DNA of 13,987 nucleotides, taken from assembly GCA_019352125.1 (NCBI GenBank), contig JABBNV010000038.1, positions 2,301-16,287 on the forward strand, read 5' to 3'. The notes under the pieces are model-generated. The model was given only the letters and a program-made list of their open reading frames with translations, ran no database searches and was not told the origin of the DNA. Numbering within the stretch: the stretch's first letter is position 1; each line of letters opens with the position of its first letter. The position numbers were made by a program, and so were the translations under genes. Source of the DNA: Acidobacteriota bacterium (GTDB lineage: Bacteria; Actinomycetota; Actinomycetes; Actinomycetales; Micrococcaceae). This document shows, piece by piece, positions 1 to 6,589 of the stretch.

Positions 1-2
1 GG

Positions 3-833
3 CTTCCGTCGCTGCTGCCAGCTCTCAGCGATGCGGAAGCCATGGAAGTCACCGCAATTCACTCACTGGACGGCAGGATTGGTGGCGCAGCCGCCCTCAT
101 CCGCAGGCCGCCCTATGAGAGCCCACATCACAGTGCATCCACGCCAGCCATCATCGGTGGCGGAAGCGGTGTTCCTCGCCCCGGGGCCGCCTCCAGGGCA
201 CATCGAGGCGTCCTGTTCCTTGACGAGGCCCCAGAATACGAGCGCCGGGTTCTGGATGCCCTGCGCCAACCTTTGGAGAGCGGGCAACTGATTCTGCACC
301 GGGCGGCGGGTACTGCTTCATATCCGGCACGATTTCAGCTTGTGATGGCGGCTAATCCCTGCCCCTGCGGACGTGCCACGGGCAAGGGTGCCGACTGCAC
401 CTGCACAGCCATGGCTCGGCGGCGCTATTTTGGCAAGCTCTCCGGGCCGCTATTGGATCGGGTGGACATTCAACTGAGCGTCAACCGGGTGACGCTGGCT
501 GAGCTGGCCGGAGAAGGGGAGCGGGAATCAAGCGCAGCCGTCGCAGCGCGAGTCGCTCTGGCCAGGGGTCGTCAGTACCAACGGCTTGGATCTCTGGGGT
601 TTGGTCGCAATGCTGATGTGCCCGGAAAACTCTTGCGCACCAAATTTCGTTTGGATACCTCCGTCACGGCGCTCCTGGACCGAGCCATGGAACGAGGGGC
701 CATGACGGCTCGCGGGTATGACAGGGTATTGCGCTTGTCCTGGACTCTTGCAGATATTGCAGGCGCCACATCACCAAATACAGATCACATTTCAATGGCA
801 CTGGCCATGCGAGCACATGGGGTAGGGCAATGA
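3..833 (+). CDS. comM: ComM/YifB-family Mg-chelatase-like AAA+ ATPase, 3' part only
   Basis: This is the C-terminal part of a YifB/ComM protein. The frame is open from base 3, so the gene begins before the window, and the N-terminal Lon-like domain and Walker A loop are missing. What is seen: a Walker B strand VLFLDE (bases 210-227) inside HRGVLFLDEAPE, the family signature ANPCPCG followed by CTC (about 350-405), the RRRYFGKLSGPLLDRVD segment, and a sensor-2-like GYDRVLRLSWTLAD near the end. Family knowledge: ComM is a hexameric helicase that promotes branch migration of incoming DNA in transformable bacteria, and homologues are widespread in bacteria not known to be transformable. The stop overlaps the dprA start (ATGA), implying translational coupling. 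A comM-dprA-xerC cluster also occurs in Mycobacterium. The methionine at base 42 is internal, not the start. Confidence 0.93.
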   Translation, partial: LPSLLPALSDAEAMEVTAIHSLDGRIGGAAALIRRPPYESPHHSASTPAIIGGGSGVPRPGAASRAHRGVLFLDEAPEYERRVLDALRQPLESGQLILHRAAGTASYPARFQLVMAANPCPCGRATGKGADCTCTAMARRRYFGKLSGPLLDRVDIQLSVNRVTLAELAGEGERESSAAVAARVALARGRQYQRLGSLGFGRNADVPGKLLRTKFRLDTSVTALLDRAMERGAMTARGYDRVLRLSWTLADIAGATSPNTDHISMALAMRAHGVGQ

Positions 834-2050
834 ATGACAAAGGCGAGTACTCGTACCAGGAGATTCGGCTGGCCCGGGCTGCACTGACTCGGTTATTTGA
901 GCCATCTGATTTGGTGGGGTTCGCTCTGGTGCAACATGCCGGGCCGGTCATGGCGCTGCGTATTGCCACCGGCCAAGACAAGGCCGGGGGGGAGGACGAA
1001 GGAGCCGTGCGCGAGGTGCTGGAGCAAGCCGGTGCCGCCTCGGGATGGGGCGGCCTCGCCGAGTCGCGGGAGCGTTGGGGAACCCGCAAGAAGGATCTTG
1101 CCCCAGAGCGGGATCTGGAAGTGATCCGCAGGCTGGGAGGTGGGTTTGTGATCCCCGAGGACACAGAGTGGCCTGCGGCGCTCGCAGATCTAGGTCTAAC
1201 TGAACCGCTGGCGCTCTGGGTTCGCTCAGCCGGGCCAGGGTTCCCGCAGCAGCATCGATGCATCTCAATAGTGGGCTCCCGGGATGCAACCAGCTACGGG
1301 GCGGGCGTTACGGGCGAGCTGGCATATTCTCTGGTACAACGCGGATTTACTGTTATCTCTGGTGGGGCCTATGGTATCGACGCGCACGCGCACAGGTCGG
1401 CACTAGCCGCTGCCTCCGGGTTCGCAGAATCGGGCGGGCACATCCCCACCATTGCCGTCATGGCTGGCGGGTTGGACAGGTTCTACCCAGCAGGCAATGA
1501 GGACCTCCTGCGAGCCGTAGCCAGTCAAGGTGCGCTGATTGCGGAGGTCCCGCCAGGTTCCAACCCGACGCGCTACAGATTTCTGCAACGAAACAGAATT
1601 ATTGCGGCTCTGAGCGCCGTCACGGTGGTGGTGGAAGCGCGATGGCGCTCCGGGGCACTGAACACTGCTCACCACGCGAATATGCTCAGCCGGGAAGTGG
1701 GAGCAGTGCCGGGATCCGTTCACTCTGCCAACTCGGCGGGCTGCCACCGGCTGTTACGTGAGGGGGCGGCCGTATGTGTGACGGATGCAGGTGACGTGGC
1801 CGAGCTGGCGGGGGAGATGGGGACGTCTCTGGTGCCCGAAGCGGAGGGGTCACGGGCTATGCACGATGGGCTCAGCGTGGAAGATCTGTTGCTCTTGGAT
1901 GCGCTGCCCGTGGTGACATTTACTACTGTAGACAAGTTGACGAGTGTTGCCGGGCTCAGCTTGCCCTCTGTTCTCTCTGGGCTAGGGCGGCTGGATGCCG
2001 TGGGCCTGGCGGAGAGCACCAGTGGTACCTGGCGAAAAAAGAAGACCTGA
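830..2050 (+). CDS. dprA: DNA-processing protein DprA
   Basis: DprA binds single-stranded DNA and loads RecA onto it during uptake or recombination. The 406-residue protein has a divergent N-terminal region (1-140) and then a Rossmann-like DprA core. Core motifs are GSRDATSYG (149-157), SGGAYGID (177-184), GGLDRFYP (213-220) and FLQRNRIIAALS (251-262). A C-terminal winged-helix (DML1-like) domain spans about 348-403. The start ATG shares four bases with the comM stop, so ribosomes probably reinitiate here, and this overlap fixes the start. Family knowledge: DprA is kept in many actinobacteria in which natural competence has not been shown, so it may serve general recombination. The basic C-terminal tail RKKKT is a local detail. 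Identification is secure; the physiological role in this organism is inference. Confidence 0.96.
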   Translation: MNDKGEYSYQEIRLARAALTRLFEPSDLVGFALVQHAGPVMALRIATGQDKAGGEDEGAVREVLEQAGAASGWGGLAESRERWGTRKKDLAPERDLEVIRRLGGGFVIPEDTEWPAALADLGLTEPLALWVRSAGPGFPQQHRCISIVGSRDATSYGAGVTGELAYSLVQRGFTVISGGAYGIDAHAHRSALAAASGFAESGGHIPTIAVMAGGLDRFYPAGNEDLLRAVASQGALIAEVPPGSNPTRYRFLQRNRIIAALSAVTVVVEARWRSGALNTAHHANMLSREVGAVPGSVHSANSAGCHRLLREGAAVCVTDAGDVAELAGEMGTSLVPEAEGSRAMHDGLSVEDLLLLDALPVVTFTTVDKLTSVAGLSLPSVLSGLGRLDAVGLAESTSGTWRKKKT

Positions 2051-2051
2051 G

Positions 2052-2081
2052 AGCGCCCCAGGCAGGCAAACCTGCGGCGCT
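2052..2081 (+). terminator. Stem-loop just after dprA, possible terminator
   Basis: Two nested perfect arms start one base after the dprA stop codon. The outer pair is AGCGCC (2052-2057) with GGCGCT (2076-2081). The inner pair is GCAGG (2062-2066) with CCTGC (2071-2075), closed by the loop CAAA. Four unpaired bases (2058-2061) form a bulge on the left side. Only two T residues follow, so it is not a classic U-tract terminator. GC-rich hairpins without a U-tract are common at actinobacterial gene ends, so partial termination or 3'-end protection of the comM-dprA message is possible. Confidence 0.5.
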
Positions 2082-2174
2082 TGAACTGCCAAAGATTGCC
2101 GTTTTGCGGCGGTTTGACTTGCTCGCATGCGCTGAGGCGAGCACAGTTGGTGCGTGAACATCGAATCGCTGCCC
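2082..2174 (+). promoter_or_regulatory. dprA-xerC spacer with a short dyad
   Basis: After the post-dprA hairpin there is no gene until xerC. A 6-bp inverted repeat, GCTCGC (2121-2126) and GCGAGC (2137-2142), is separated by ten bases. A TTGACT hexamer lies just before it at 2114-2119, but no acceptable -10 element sits 16-18 bases downstream. I therefore cannot call a promoter. xerC may depend on readthrough from dprA or on a promoter that does not match the consensus. Confidence 0.25.
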
Positions 2175-2178
2175 GGAG
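2175..2178 (+). promoter_or_regulatory. Shine-Dalgarno site that decides the xerC start
   Basis: GGAG lies eight bases before the ATG at 2187. The upstream in-frame GTG at 2154 has only a GAGG about 15-16 bases away, which is too far. This favours the shorter XerC product. Confidence 0.55.
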
Positions 2179-2186
2179 AATTTGGA

Positions 2187-3080
2187 ATGGCTGCTGCCAA
2201 GTTTGAACGGTATTTGCGCAATGAGCGGGCTCGGTCCGAACACACCATTCGCGCATATCTAGGCGATGTGGAGAGCCTTCTCGCACATGCCCTCACCGAG
2301 GGGATTGAAAGCCTGCGCCAGCTGGAGCTGGGAACACTCCGCCGCTGGTTGGGGGAGCAGAGTGCTGCGGGGCTAGCCCGATCAACCCTGGCACGCAGGG
2401 CGGCTACCGCGCGGAACTTTACGGCGTGGGCGTTGCGCGAGGAATTGCTGGATGTTGATCCAGGGCTGCGGCTTAAAGCACCTAAGCGGGACAAGTCACT
2501 CCCCGGGGTGCTTGCTCAGGGGCAACTGAACCGGGTGTTTGCCGAGTTGGTCACTGCCGCGGAGTCGGGTGAACCACTGGCTCTGCGGAATGCCGCCATG
2601 GTGGAGTTGCTGTACGCCACCGGCGTCCGGGTAGGCGAGCTGGCCAGCTTGGACGTGGACAATTTGGGCTTCGAACGGCGAACGCTCAGCGTACTGGGTA
2701 AAGGAAACAAGGAGCGTACCGTCCCCTTCGGGCAGCCAGCCGAGCAAGCAGTGCAACGTTGGCTTCAGGCAGGGCGCCCAGCGCTGGCAGCTCCGCACAG
2801 CGGAGCTGCGCTCTTTCTGGGGCCACGCGGCGGCCGCATCGATCAGCGGCAGGTGCGCACCGTTGTCGAACGCCTGCTGACAGCGCTAGGGGATACTGCG
2901 GAATCTTCGCCGCACGCCCTCCGCCACTCGGCGGCCACGCATTTGCTGGACAATGGCGCTGATCTTCGCTCGGTTCAGGAACTGTTGGGCCATAGTTCGC
3001 TGGCCACCACTCAGCTTTATACCCATGTTTCGGTGGAGAGGCTGCGGCAGAGCTACGCGCAGGCGCACCCGCGGGCATAA
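2187..3080 (+). CDS. xerC: Tyrosine recombinase XerC
   Basis: XerC/XerD-type recombinases resolve chromosome dimers at dif during division. Counting from the in-frame GTG at 2154, all six catalytic residues are present: R159 (in ATGVRVGEL), K183 (in LGKGNKER), H254 and R257 (HALRH), H280 (LLGH) and nucleophile Y289 (in TTQLYTH). The spacing resembles E. coli XerC. The N-terminal SAM-like core-binding domain covers about 13-100 (FERYLRNERARSEHTIRAYL). With the ATG at 2187 the protein is 297 residues, normal for Xer proteins; GTG 2154 would give 308. The gene follows comM-dprA in the order known from other actinobacteria, and no attachment-site repeats or mobile genes surround it. I therefore read it as the housekeeping XerC, not a phage integrase. 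XerC versus XerD is assigned by context. Confidence 0.9.
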   Translation: MAAAKFERYLRNERARSEHTIRAYLGDVESLLAHALTEGIESLRQLELGTLRRWLGEQSAAGLARSTLARRAATARNFTAWALREELLDVDPGLRLKAPKRDKSLPGVLAQGQLNRVFAELVTAAESGEPLALRNAAMVELLYATGVRVGELASLDVDNLGFERRTLSVLGKGNKERTVPFGQPAEQAVQRWLQAGRPALAAPHSGAALFLGPRGGRIDQRQVRTVVERLLTALGDTAESSPHALRHSAATHLLDNGADLRSVQELLGHSSLATTQLYTHVSVERLRQSYAQAHPRA

Positions 3081-3085
3081 CCCGC
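3071..3085 (+). repeat. Small stem-loop spanning the xerC stop codon
   Basis: GCGGG (3071-3075) and CCCGC (3081-3085) are perfect complements around the loop CATAA, which contains the TAA stop. No T run follows. It could protect the transcript end or weakly terminate. I see no better terminator for xerC before the next gene. Confidence 0.35.
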
Positions 3086-3232
3086 TGGGTAACGGAGGGC
3101 CCGAAAACCATTCCTGGACACCCCATGGCGGGAATTGCACTGGCGTTATTCGAGTACATACGGCACAATGAGAACAGCATTGTTGGTCCTGCCATAGTGC
3201 GAGGTCGTTGGGGAAGACGTACCTATAGCTAT
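3086..3232 (+). promoter_or_regulatory. xerC-DUF3145 spacer, presumed promoter region
   Basis: About 150 bases without a gene separate xerC from the DUF3145 gene. A -35-like TTGCAC lies at 3135-3140, but the nearest -10-like element (CACAAT, 3164-3169) is 23 bases away, too far for a normal sigma-70-type promoter. A promoter is expected here because the downstream gene has its own strong ribosome site. The sequence alone does not place it. Confidence 0.25.
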
Positions 3233-3237
3233 GGAGG
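3233..3237 (+). promoter_or_regulatory. Strong Shine-Dalgarno site of the DUF3145 gene
   Basis: GGAGG sits five bases before the ATG at 3243. An in-frame ATG at 3231 overlaps this site and would have none of its own, so translation should begin at 3243. Confidence 0.75.
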
Positions 3238-3242
3238 ATGTA

Positions 3243-3746
3243 ATGACTGCTGTTATGACGCGCGGAGTTCTCTTCGTGCATTCAGCCCCAACTGCGCTAT
3301 GCCCCCATATCGAATGGGCAATTGGCTCAGTCATTGACAAGCGGACTGACCTTGAGTGGACCGCTCAACCTGCTGCGCCCGGAATGTTTCGTGCGGAGTT
3401 GTCGTGGAGCGGTACCGCGGGCACAGGCGCTCTTTTGGCATCCGCTCTGCGAGGCTGGGCACATCTACGCTACGAAGTGACCGAAGAGCCGAGCGCTGGC
3501 GTTGACGGTGGCCGCTGGTCCCACACGCCGGAGCTGGGAATCTTTCATGCCATGACGGATGTTCATGGCAACATCATGGTTTCTGAGGATCGCATCCGTT
3601 ACGCCTACGAAAACGGTGCAGGGGATCCGGCAGCTGTCTACCATGAACTTTCCCTGGCGCTAGGCGAAGCGTGGGATGAGGAGCTCGAACCGTTCCGGCA
3701 TGCAGCTGAGGGCGCGCCTGTTCGCTGGTTGCACCAGGTCGGCTAA
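3243..3746 (+). CDS. DUF3145 family protein of unknown function
   Basis: This 167-residue protein matches the actinobacterial DUF3145 family as I know it. The recognisable blocks are MTRGVLFVHSAPTALCPHIEW (about 5-25), a GTAGTGALLASALRGWAHLRYEVTE-type stretch (57-81), DGGRWSHTPELGIF (88-101), DRIRYA (116-121) and a C-terminal WDEELEPFRHAAE followed by VRWLHQVG. There is no signal peptide or membrane segment, so it should be cytosolic. Its function is unknown. It is convergent with fabF and shares one terminator with it. I recall DUF3145 lying next to the fatty acid synthase cluster in other Micrococcales, and such linkage hints at a role near lipid metabolism, but that is inference. The start is set by GGAGG at 3233-3237. 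Confidence 0.88.
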   Translation: MTAVMTRGVLFVHSAPTALCPHIEWAIGSVIDKRTDLEWTAQPAAPGMFRAELSWSGTAGTGALLASALRGWAHLRYEVTEEPSAGVDGGRWSHTPELGIFHAMTDVHGNIMVSEDRIRYAYENGAGDPAAVYHELSLALGEAWDEELEPFRHAAEGAPVRWLHQVG

Positions 3747-3781
3747 GGGTTTTCTTCACTGCATATATAAGTCTTCAGCAC

Positions 3782-3831
3782 AAAAAGCACGTGGCTTGAC
3801 GGTTCTAGAACCGTCAAGCCACGTGCTTTTT
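3782..3831. terminator. Bidirectional intrinsic terminator, perfect 50-bp palindrome
   Basis: The sequence is perfectly self-complementary about the midpoint between 3806 and 3807. Each arm is 25 bases: it runs from AAAAAGCACGTGG at the left edge to TTCTAGAA at the centre, then back to CCACGTGCTTTTT. A long GC-containing stem flanked by A5 on one side and T5 on the other gives an intrinsic terminator on both strands. It lies 35 bases after the DUF3145 stop and nine bases after the fabF stop, exactly where two convergent genes need a shared terminator. Confidence 0.95.
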
Positions 3832-3840
3832 CAGACCGTT

Positions 3841-5076
3841 CTAGTGGTTGCGAACAACGACCACTGCGTTATGGCCGCCGAACCCGAAGGAGTTGCTCAG
3901 GGCCACGATGTCACCCTTGGGCAGGTCACGGGCCGTCGTGACGACGTCCAGAGGGATCTCTGGATCCTGATTCTCAAGGTTGATTGTCACAGGAGCCTTG
4001 CGATCGTAAACAGCCAGCACGGTCATCACAGCTTCGATAGCCCCGGAAGCACCCAGCAAGTGTCCAGTCTGGGACTTCGTGGCTGAGACAGCGAGGTTGT
4101 CCACATGGTTGCCGAACGTGGCCCGCAGTGCCGTGTATTCCGGCTTGTCCCCTACCGGCGTGGACGTCGCATGTGCGTTGACATGCACTACGTCTTCCGG
4201 TTGAGCCCGGGCGTCGAACAGTGCTGCTTTGAGCGCACGTGTTGCACCCAAGCCTTCCGGATCCGGAGCGGTGATGTGGTAGGCGTCGGCGGTGACGGAG
4301 GTTCCGGCAAGTTCACCGTAGATCCGGGCGCCACGCGCCAGGGCGTGTTCTTCGGCTTCCAGCACCAGCGCGCCAGCACCTTCGCCCATCACAAAGCCAT
4401 CGCGGTCCCTGTCATAGGGGCGCGAAGCGTGCTCTGGATCGTCGTTGCGGCGGGACAGTGCCTGCATGGCGGAGAAAGCGGCCATGGGGAGCGGGTGGAT
4501 GGCTGCTTCGGTGCCGCCAGCCATCACTACATCTGCTTTACCTGAGCGGATGAGTTCCAGAGCCTGGTGTAATGCCTCGGTACCGGAGGCGCAGGCGGAC
4601 ACGGGGGTGTGCGCACCAGCGCGAGCCCCCAGGTCCAGGCTGACTGCGGCAGCGGCCCCGTTGGGCATGAGCATCGGTACGGTCATGGGCAGTACACGGC
4701 GCGGGCCCTTTTCGCGGAGGGTGTCCCACGCGTCCAGCAATGTCCACACGCCACCGATGCCCGTGGCAAAAGTTACCGCAAACCTGTCGCCATCGACGTC
4801 GGTAATGCCTGAGTCCTTCCACGCTTCACGAGCGGCAATCACGGCAAATTGGCTGGAAGGATCCAGTCGCTTTGCTTCGACCCGGCTTAATACCTCCAGC
4901 GCCGGAGTGCTGGCGCGTGCTGCGAAATGAACCGGCAGCTGGTATTTTTCCACCCAGTCATCGCCGAGGGTGTGGGTACCGGACACGCCCTTGAGGGCAT
5001 TCTTCCACATCGTGGGAGCGTCGCCGCCGATGGGCGTCGTTGCTCCGACGCCGGTGATGACTACTTTGCGGGCCAT
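3841..5076 (-). CDS. fabF: 3-oxoacyl-ACP synthase II (KAS II)
   Basis: FabF condenses malonyl-ACP with a growing acyl-ACP in type II fatty acid elongation. The 411-residue length is typical. It begins MARKVVITGVGATTPIGG, as in actinobacterial FabF. The nucleophile is C162 in VSACASGTEA. The active site is completed by H302 (VNAHATSTPVGD), K334 (SATKSQTGH) and H339. The glycine-rich gate GFGGHNA with F399 is intact near the C terminus. It is the last gene of the fabD-fabH-acpP-fabF run, separated from acpP by 118 bases holding a strong hairpin, and is terminated by the palindrome at 3782-3831. The ribosome site is weak (AAAGAG about seven bases before ATG). KasA of mycobacteria occupies the equivalent place. 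Confidence 0.97.
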   Translation of the reverse strand: MARKVVITGVGATTPIGGDAPTMWKNALKGVSGTHTLGDDWVEKYQLPVHFAARASTPALEVLSRVEAKRLDPSSQFAVIAAREAWKDSGITDVDGDRFAVTFATGIGGVWTLLDAWDTLREKGPRRVLPMTVPMLMPNGAAAAVSLDLGARAGAHTPVSACASGTEALHQALELIRSGKADVVMAGGTEAAIHPLPMAAFSAMQALSRRNDDPEHASRPYDRDRDGFVMGEGAGALVLEAEEHALARGARIYGELAGTSVTADAYHITAPDPEGLGATRALKAALFDARAQPEDVVHVNAHATSTPVGDKPEYTALRATFGNHVDNLAVSATKSQTGHLLGASGAIEAVMTVLAVYDRKAPVTINLENQDPEIPLDVVTTARDLPKGDIVALSNSFGFGGHNAVVVVRNH

Positions 5077-5138
5077 GATTCCACTCTTTCAAAAAATGAA
5101 GTGTGCCGAGTTGTCCCATGAGCGGTTGCTCCCGGGAA

Positions 5139-5171
5139 GCGGGCGGCGAGTCGGTGGACTGCGCCGCCCGC
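5139..5171 (-). promoter_or_regulatory. Strong stem-loop between acpP and fabF
   Basis: A 10-bp perfect GC stem pairs GCGGGCGGCG (5139-5148) with CGCCGCCCGC (5162-5171). It continues as AGTC/GACT after a single bulged base (5161) and closes with a four-base loop (5153-5156). No T run follows on the minus strand, so it is not a canonical terminator. Within an operon, such a hairpin can stop some polymerases or protect the 3' end of the upstream message. Either effect would leave acpP expressed more highly than fabF. Confidence 0.7.
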
Positions 5172-5194
5172 GCACAGGTGTCAGTGCGAAGTGC

Positions 5195-5440
5195 CTATTC
5201 CTGAGCGCCGGCGATGAAGTTAACAGCGTCGCCAACAGTCTTCAGGTTCTTGACCTCTTCGTCCGGGATACGAACGCCAAACTTCTCCTCAGCATTCACC
5301 ACGATGGTCATCATGGAGATGGAGTCGATGTCCAGATCATCCGTGAAGGACTTGTCCAGCTCAACTGCCTCGGGAGCAAGGCCAGTCTCTTCGTTGACGA
5401 TTTCCGCCAGGCCGGCCAAGATTTCTTCGTTGCTAGCCAT
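5195..5440 (-). CDS. acpP: Acyl carrier protein
   Basis: This small acidic carrier of fatty acyl chains has 81 residues, the standard length. S40 in DLDIDSISMM is the site that receives 4'-phosphopantetheine (the usual motif is DSL; here DSI). Helix II and the EEKFGVRIPDEEV segment are as in the family. The start is well supported by AGGAG six bases upstream. It lies between fabH and fabF and is bracketed by stem-loops on both sides (5497-5518 and 5139-5171), which may set its level apart from the enzymes around it, since ACP is needed in much larger amounts. Confidence 0.97.
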   Translation of the reverse strand: MASNEEILAGLAEIVNEETGLAPEAVELDKSFTDDLDIDSISMMTIVVNAEEKFGVRIPDEEVKNLKTVGDAVNFIAGAQE

Positions 5441-5446
5441 TTACGG

Positions 5447-5451
5447 CTCCT
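5447..5451 (-). promoter_or_regulatory. Strong Shine-Dalgarno site of acpP
   Basis: On the minus strand AGGAG stands six bases before the acpP ATG, within a purine-rich AAAAGGAG stretch. It is the best ribosome site in the fatty acid cluster, in line with high ACP demand. Confidence 0.7.
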
Positions 5452-5496
5452 TTTCTTCTGCTGCACCTCAGCACAGGATGAGTGAGGCAACGTTGT

Positions 5497-5518
5497 TCTG
5501 GCCACGGTTGTGACCAGA
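5497..5518 (-). promoter_or_regulatory. Stem-loop between fabH and acpP
   Basis: In the transcript UCUGGUCAC pairs with GUGGCCAGA around the loop AACC, giving nine pairs of which one is G-U. It begins 11 bases after the fabH stop codon and ends 56 bases before the acpP start. No U run follows. It may be a processing or 3'-protection element that marks the upstream edge of acpP. Confidence 0.5.
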
Positions 5519-5529
5519 TAGTGGGAAAA

Positions 5530-6585
5530 CTAGGGCAGACGGACCACCTGGGCGCCAAAGACTAGTCCCGCGCCAAATCCTATCTGCAGGCTGAGGCCGC
5601 CGCTAAGTTCCGGGTGCTCCTTGAGCAAGCGGTGGGTGGCCAACGGGATGGAGGCAGCGGAGGTGTTTCCTGAGGTCTCGATGTCCCTGGCAACCACTAC
5701 GTGCTCCGGAATCTTGAGTTGCTTCACCATCGAGTCGATGATGCGCATATTCGCCTGATGCGGAACAAATGCAGCCAGGTCATCAACGGTGACTCCCGCT
5801 GCGTCCATGGCCTCCTGTGCTGCTTTGGCCATTTCCCACACTGCCCAGCGGAATACCGTCTGGCCGTCCTGGCGCAGGGTGGGCCAGAGATTGAATTCAG
5901 TTTCTGCGGCAGCACCAGCGCTGACAATGCCGTCGTTACGGACGGCCTCACTGTATTCACGAACCTCATTGAGCGAATGAGTCATGCCGATGACGTCCCA
6001 TTTGCTACCGTCGGAACCCCATACTGACGGGCCGATTCCGGGTTCGTCTGATGGGCCAACAACTACGGCGCCAGCGCCATCACCCAACAAGAAGGAAATG
6101 CTGCGCTCGTGGTTGTCGATGACATCAGAGAGCTTCTCCACGCCCACTACCAAGACATACTCGGCCGTGCCGGCGCGCACTAGTGCGTCCGCCTGAGCGA
6201 TCCCGTAGCAATAGCCTGCACAGGCGGCCGAAACATCGTAAGCGGGTGCCGGGGTAGCTCCGATACGGTCTGCCAACATGGCCGCGGCCGACGGCGTTGC
6301 GTACGGATGCGTGACAGTGGAGACAATGACTGCGCCCAGTTGGGAGCCTTCGATGCCTGCTGCACTGAGAGCTTCCTTCGCTGCACCTTCAGCCATGTCC
6401 GTGACGGAAACGTCCGCCGGTGCTCGATGCCGCGTCACGATGCCGGTGCGTTGGCGAATCCACTCATCGGAGGAGTCAATCCACTGACAAACGTCTGCAT
6501 TGGTAACAATAACGCTGGGGCGGTACGCGCCAACGCCGTGGATACGGGAGAATTCTCGGGTGGGGGCCTGCTTGAGTGTCACCAT
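5530..6585 (-). CDS. fabH: 3-oxoacyl-ACP synthase III (KAS III)
   Basis: FabH starts fatty acid chains by condensing an acyl-CoA primer with malonyl-ACP. In actinobacteria the primers include branched acyl-CoAs. With the ATG at 6585 the protein has 351 residues. The catalytic triad is complete: C122 (SAACAGYCYG), H276 (FVPHQANMRI) and N307 (ETSGNTSAAS). GFGAGL lies at 336-341. The frame is open further upstream to 6825, but that stretch lies inside fabD, whereas ATG 6585 is four bases after the fabD stop and gives the usual MVTLKQAPTREFSRI-type N terminus. GGAG inside the end of fabD is about 12 bases away, so coupling to fabD translation is likely. Primer preference cannot be read from this sequence. 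Confidence 0.96.
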   Translation of the reverse strand: MVTLKQAPTREFSRIHGVGAYRPSVIVTNADVCQWIDSSDEWIRQRTGIVTRHRAPADVSVTDMAEGAAKEALSAAGIEGSQLGAVIVSTVTHPYATPSAAAMLADRIGATPAPAYDVSAACAGYCYGIAQADALVRAGTAEYVLVVGVEKLSDVIDNHERSISFLLGDGAGAVVVGPSDEPGIGPSVWGSDGSKWDVIGMTHSLNEVREYSEAVRNDGIVSAGAAAETEFNLWPTLRQDGQTVFRWAVWEMAKAAQEAMDAAGVTVDDLAAFVPHQANMRIIDSMVKQLKIPEHVVVARDIETSGNTSAASIPLATHRLLKEHPELSGGLSLQIGFGAGLVFGAQVVRLP

Positions 6586-6589
6586 TGGA

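Noticed and set aside
664..1263. 199-codon open frame on the minus strand
   Set aside because: It is antisense to the end of comM and to dprA, with a composition rich in Ser, Arg and Pro that reflects the opposite strand. No family is recognisable.
2187..3080. The tyrosine recombinase as integrase of a mobile element
   Set aside because: No direct repeats, excisionase, phage genes or tRNA target are nearby. Its place after comM-dprA and its XerC-like length point to the housekeeping enzyme.
3135..3169. TTGCAC and CACAAT as a promoter for the DUF3145 gene
   Set aside because: The spacer is 23 bases, outside the workable range.
4445..4930. 161-codon plus-strand frame inside fabF
   Set aside because: It is antisense to the catalytic core of fabF, whose motifs are intact on the minus strand.
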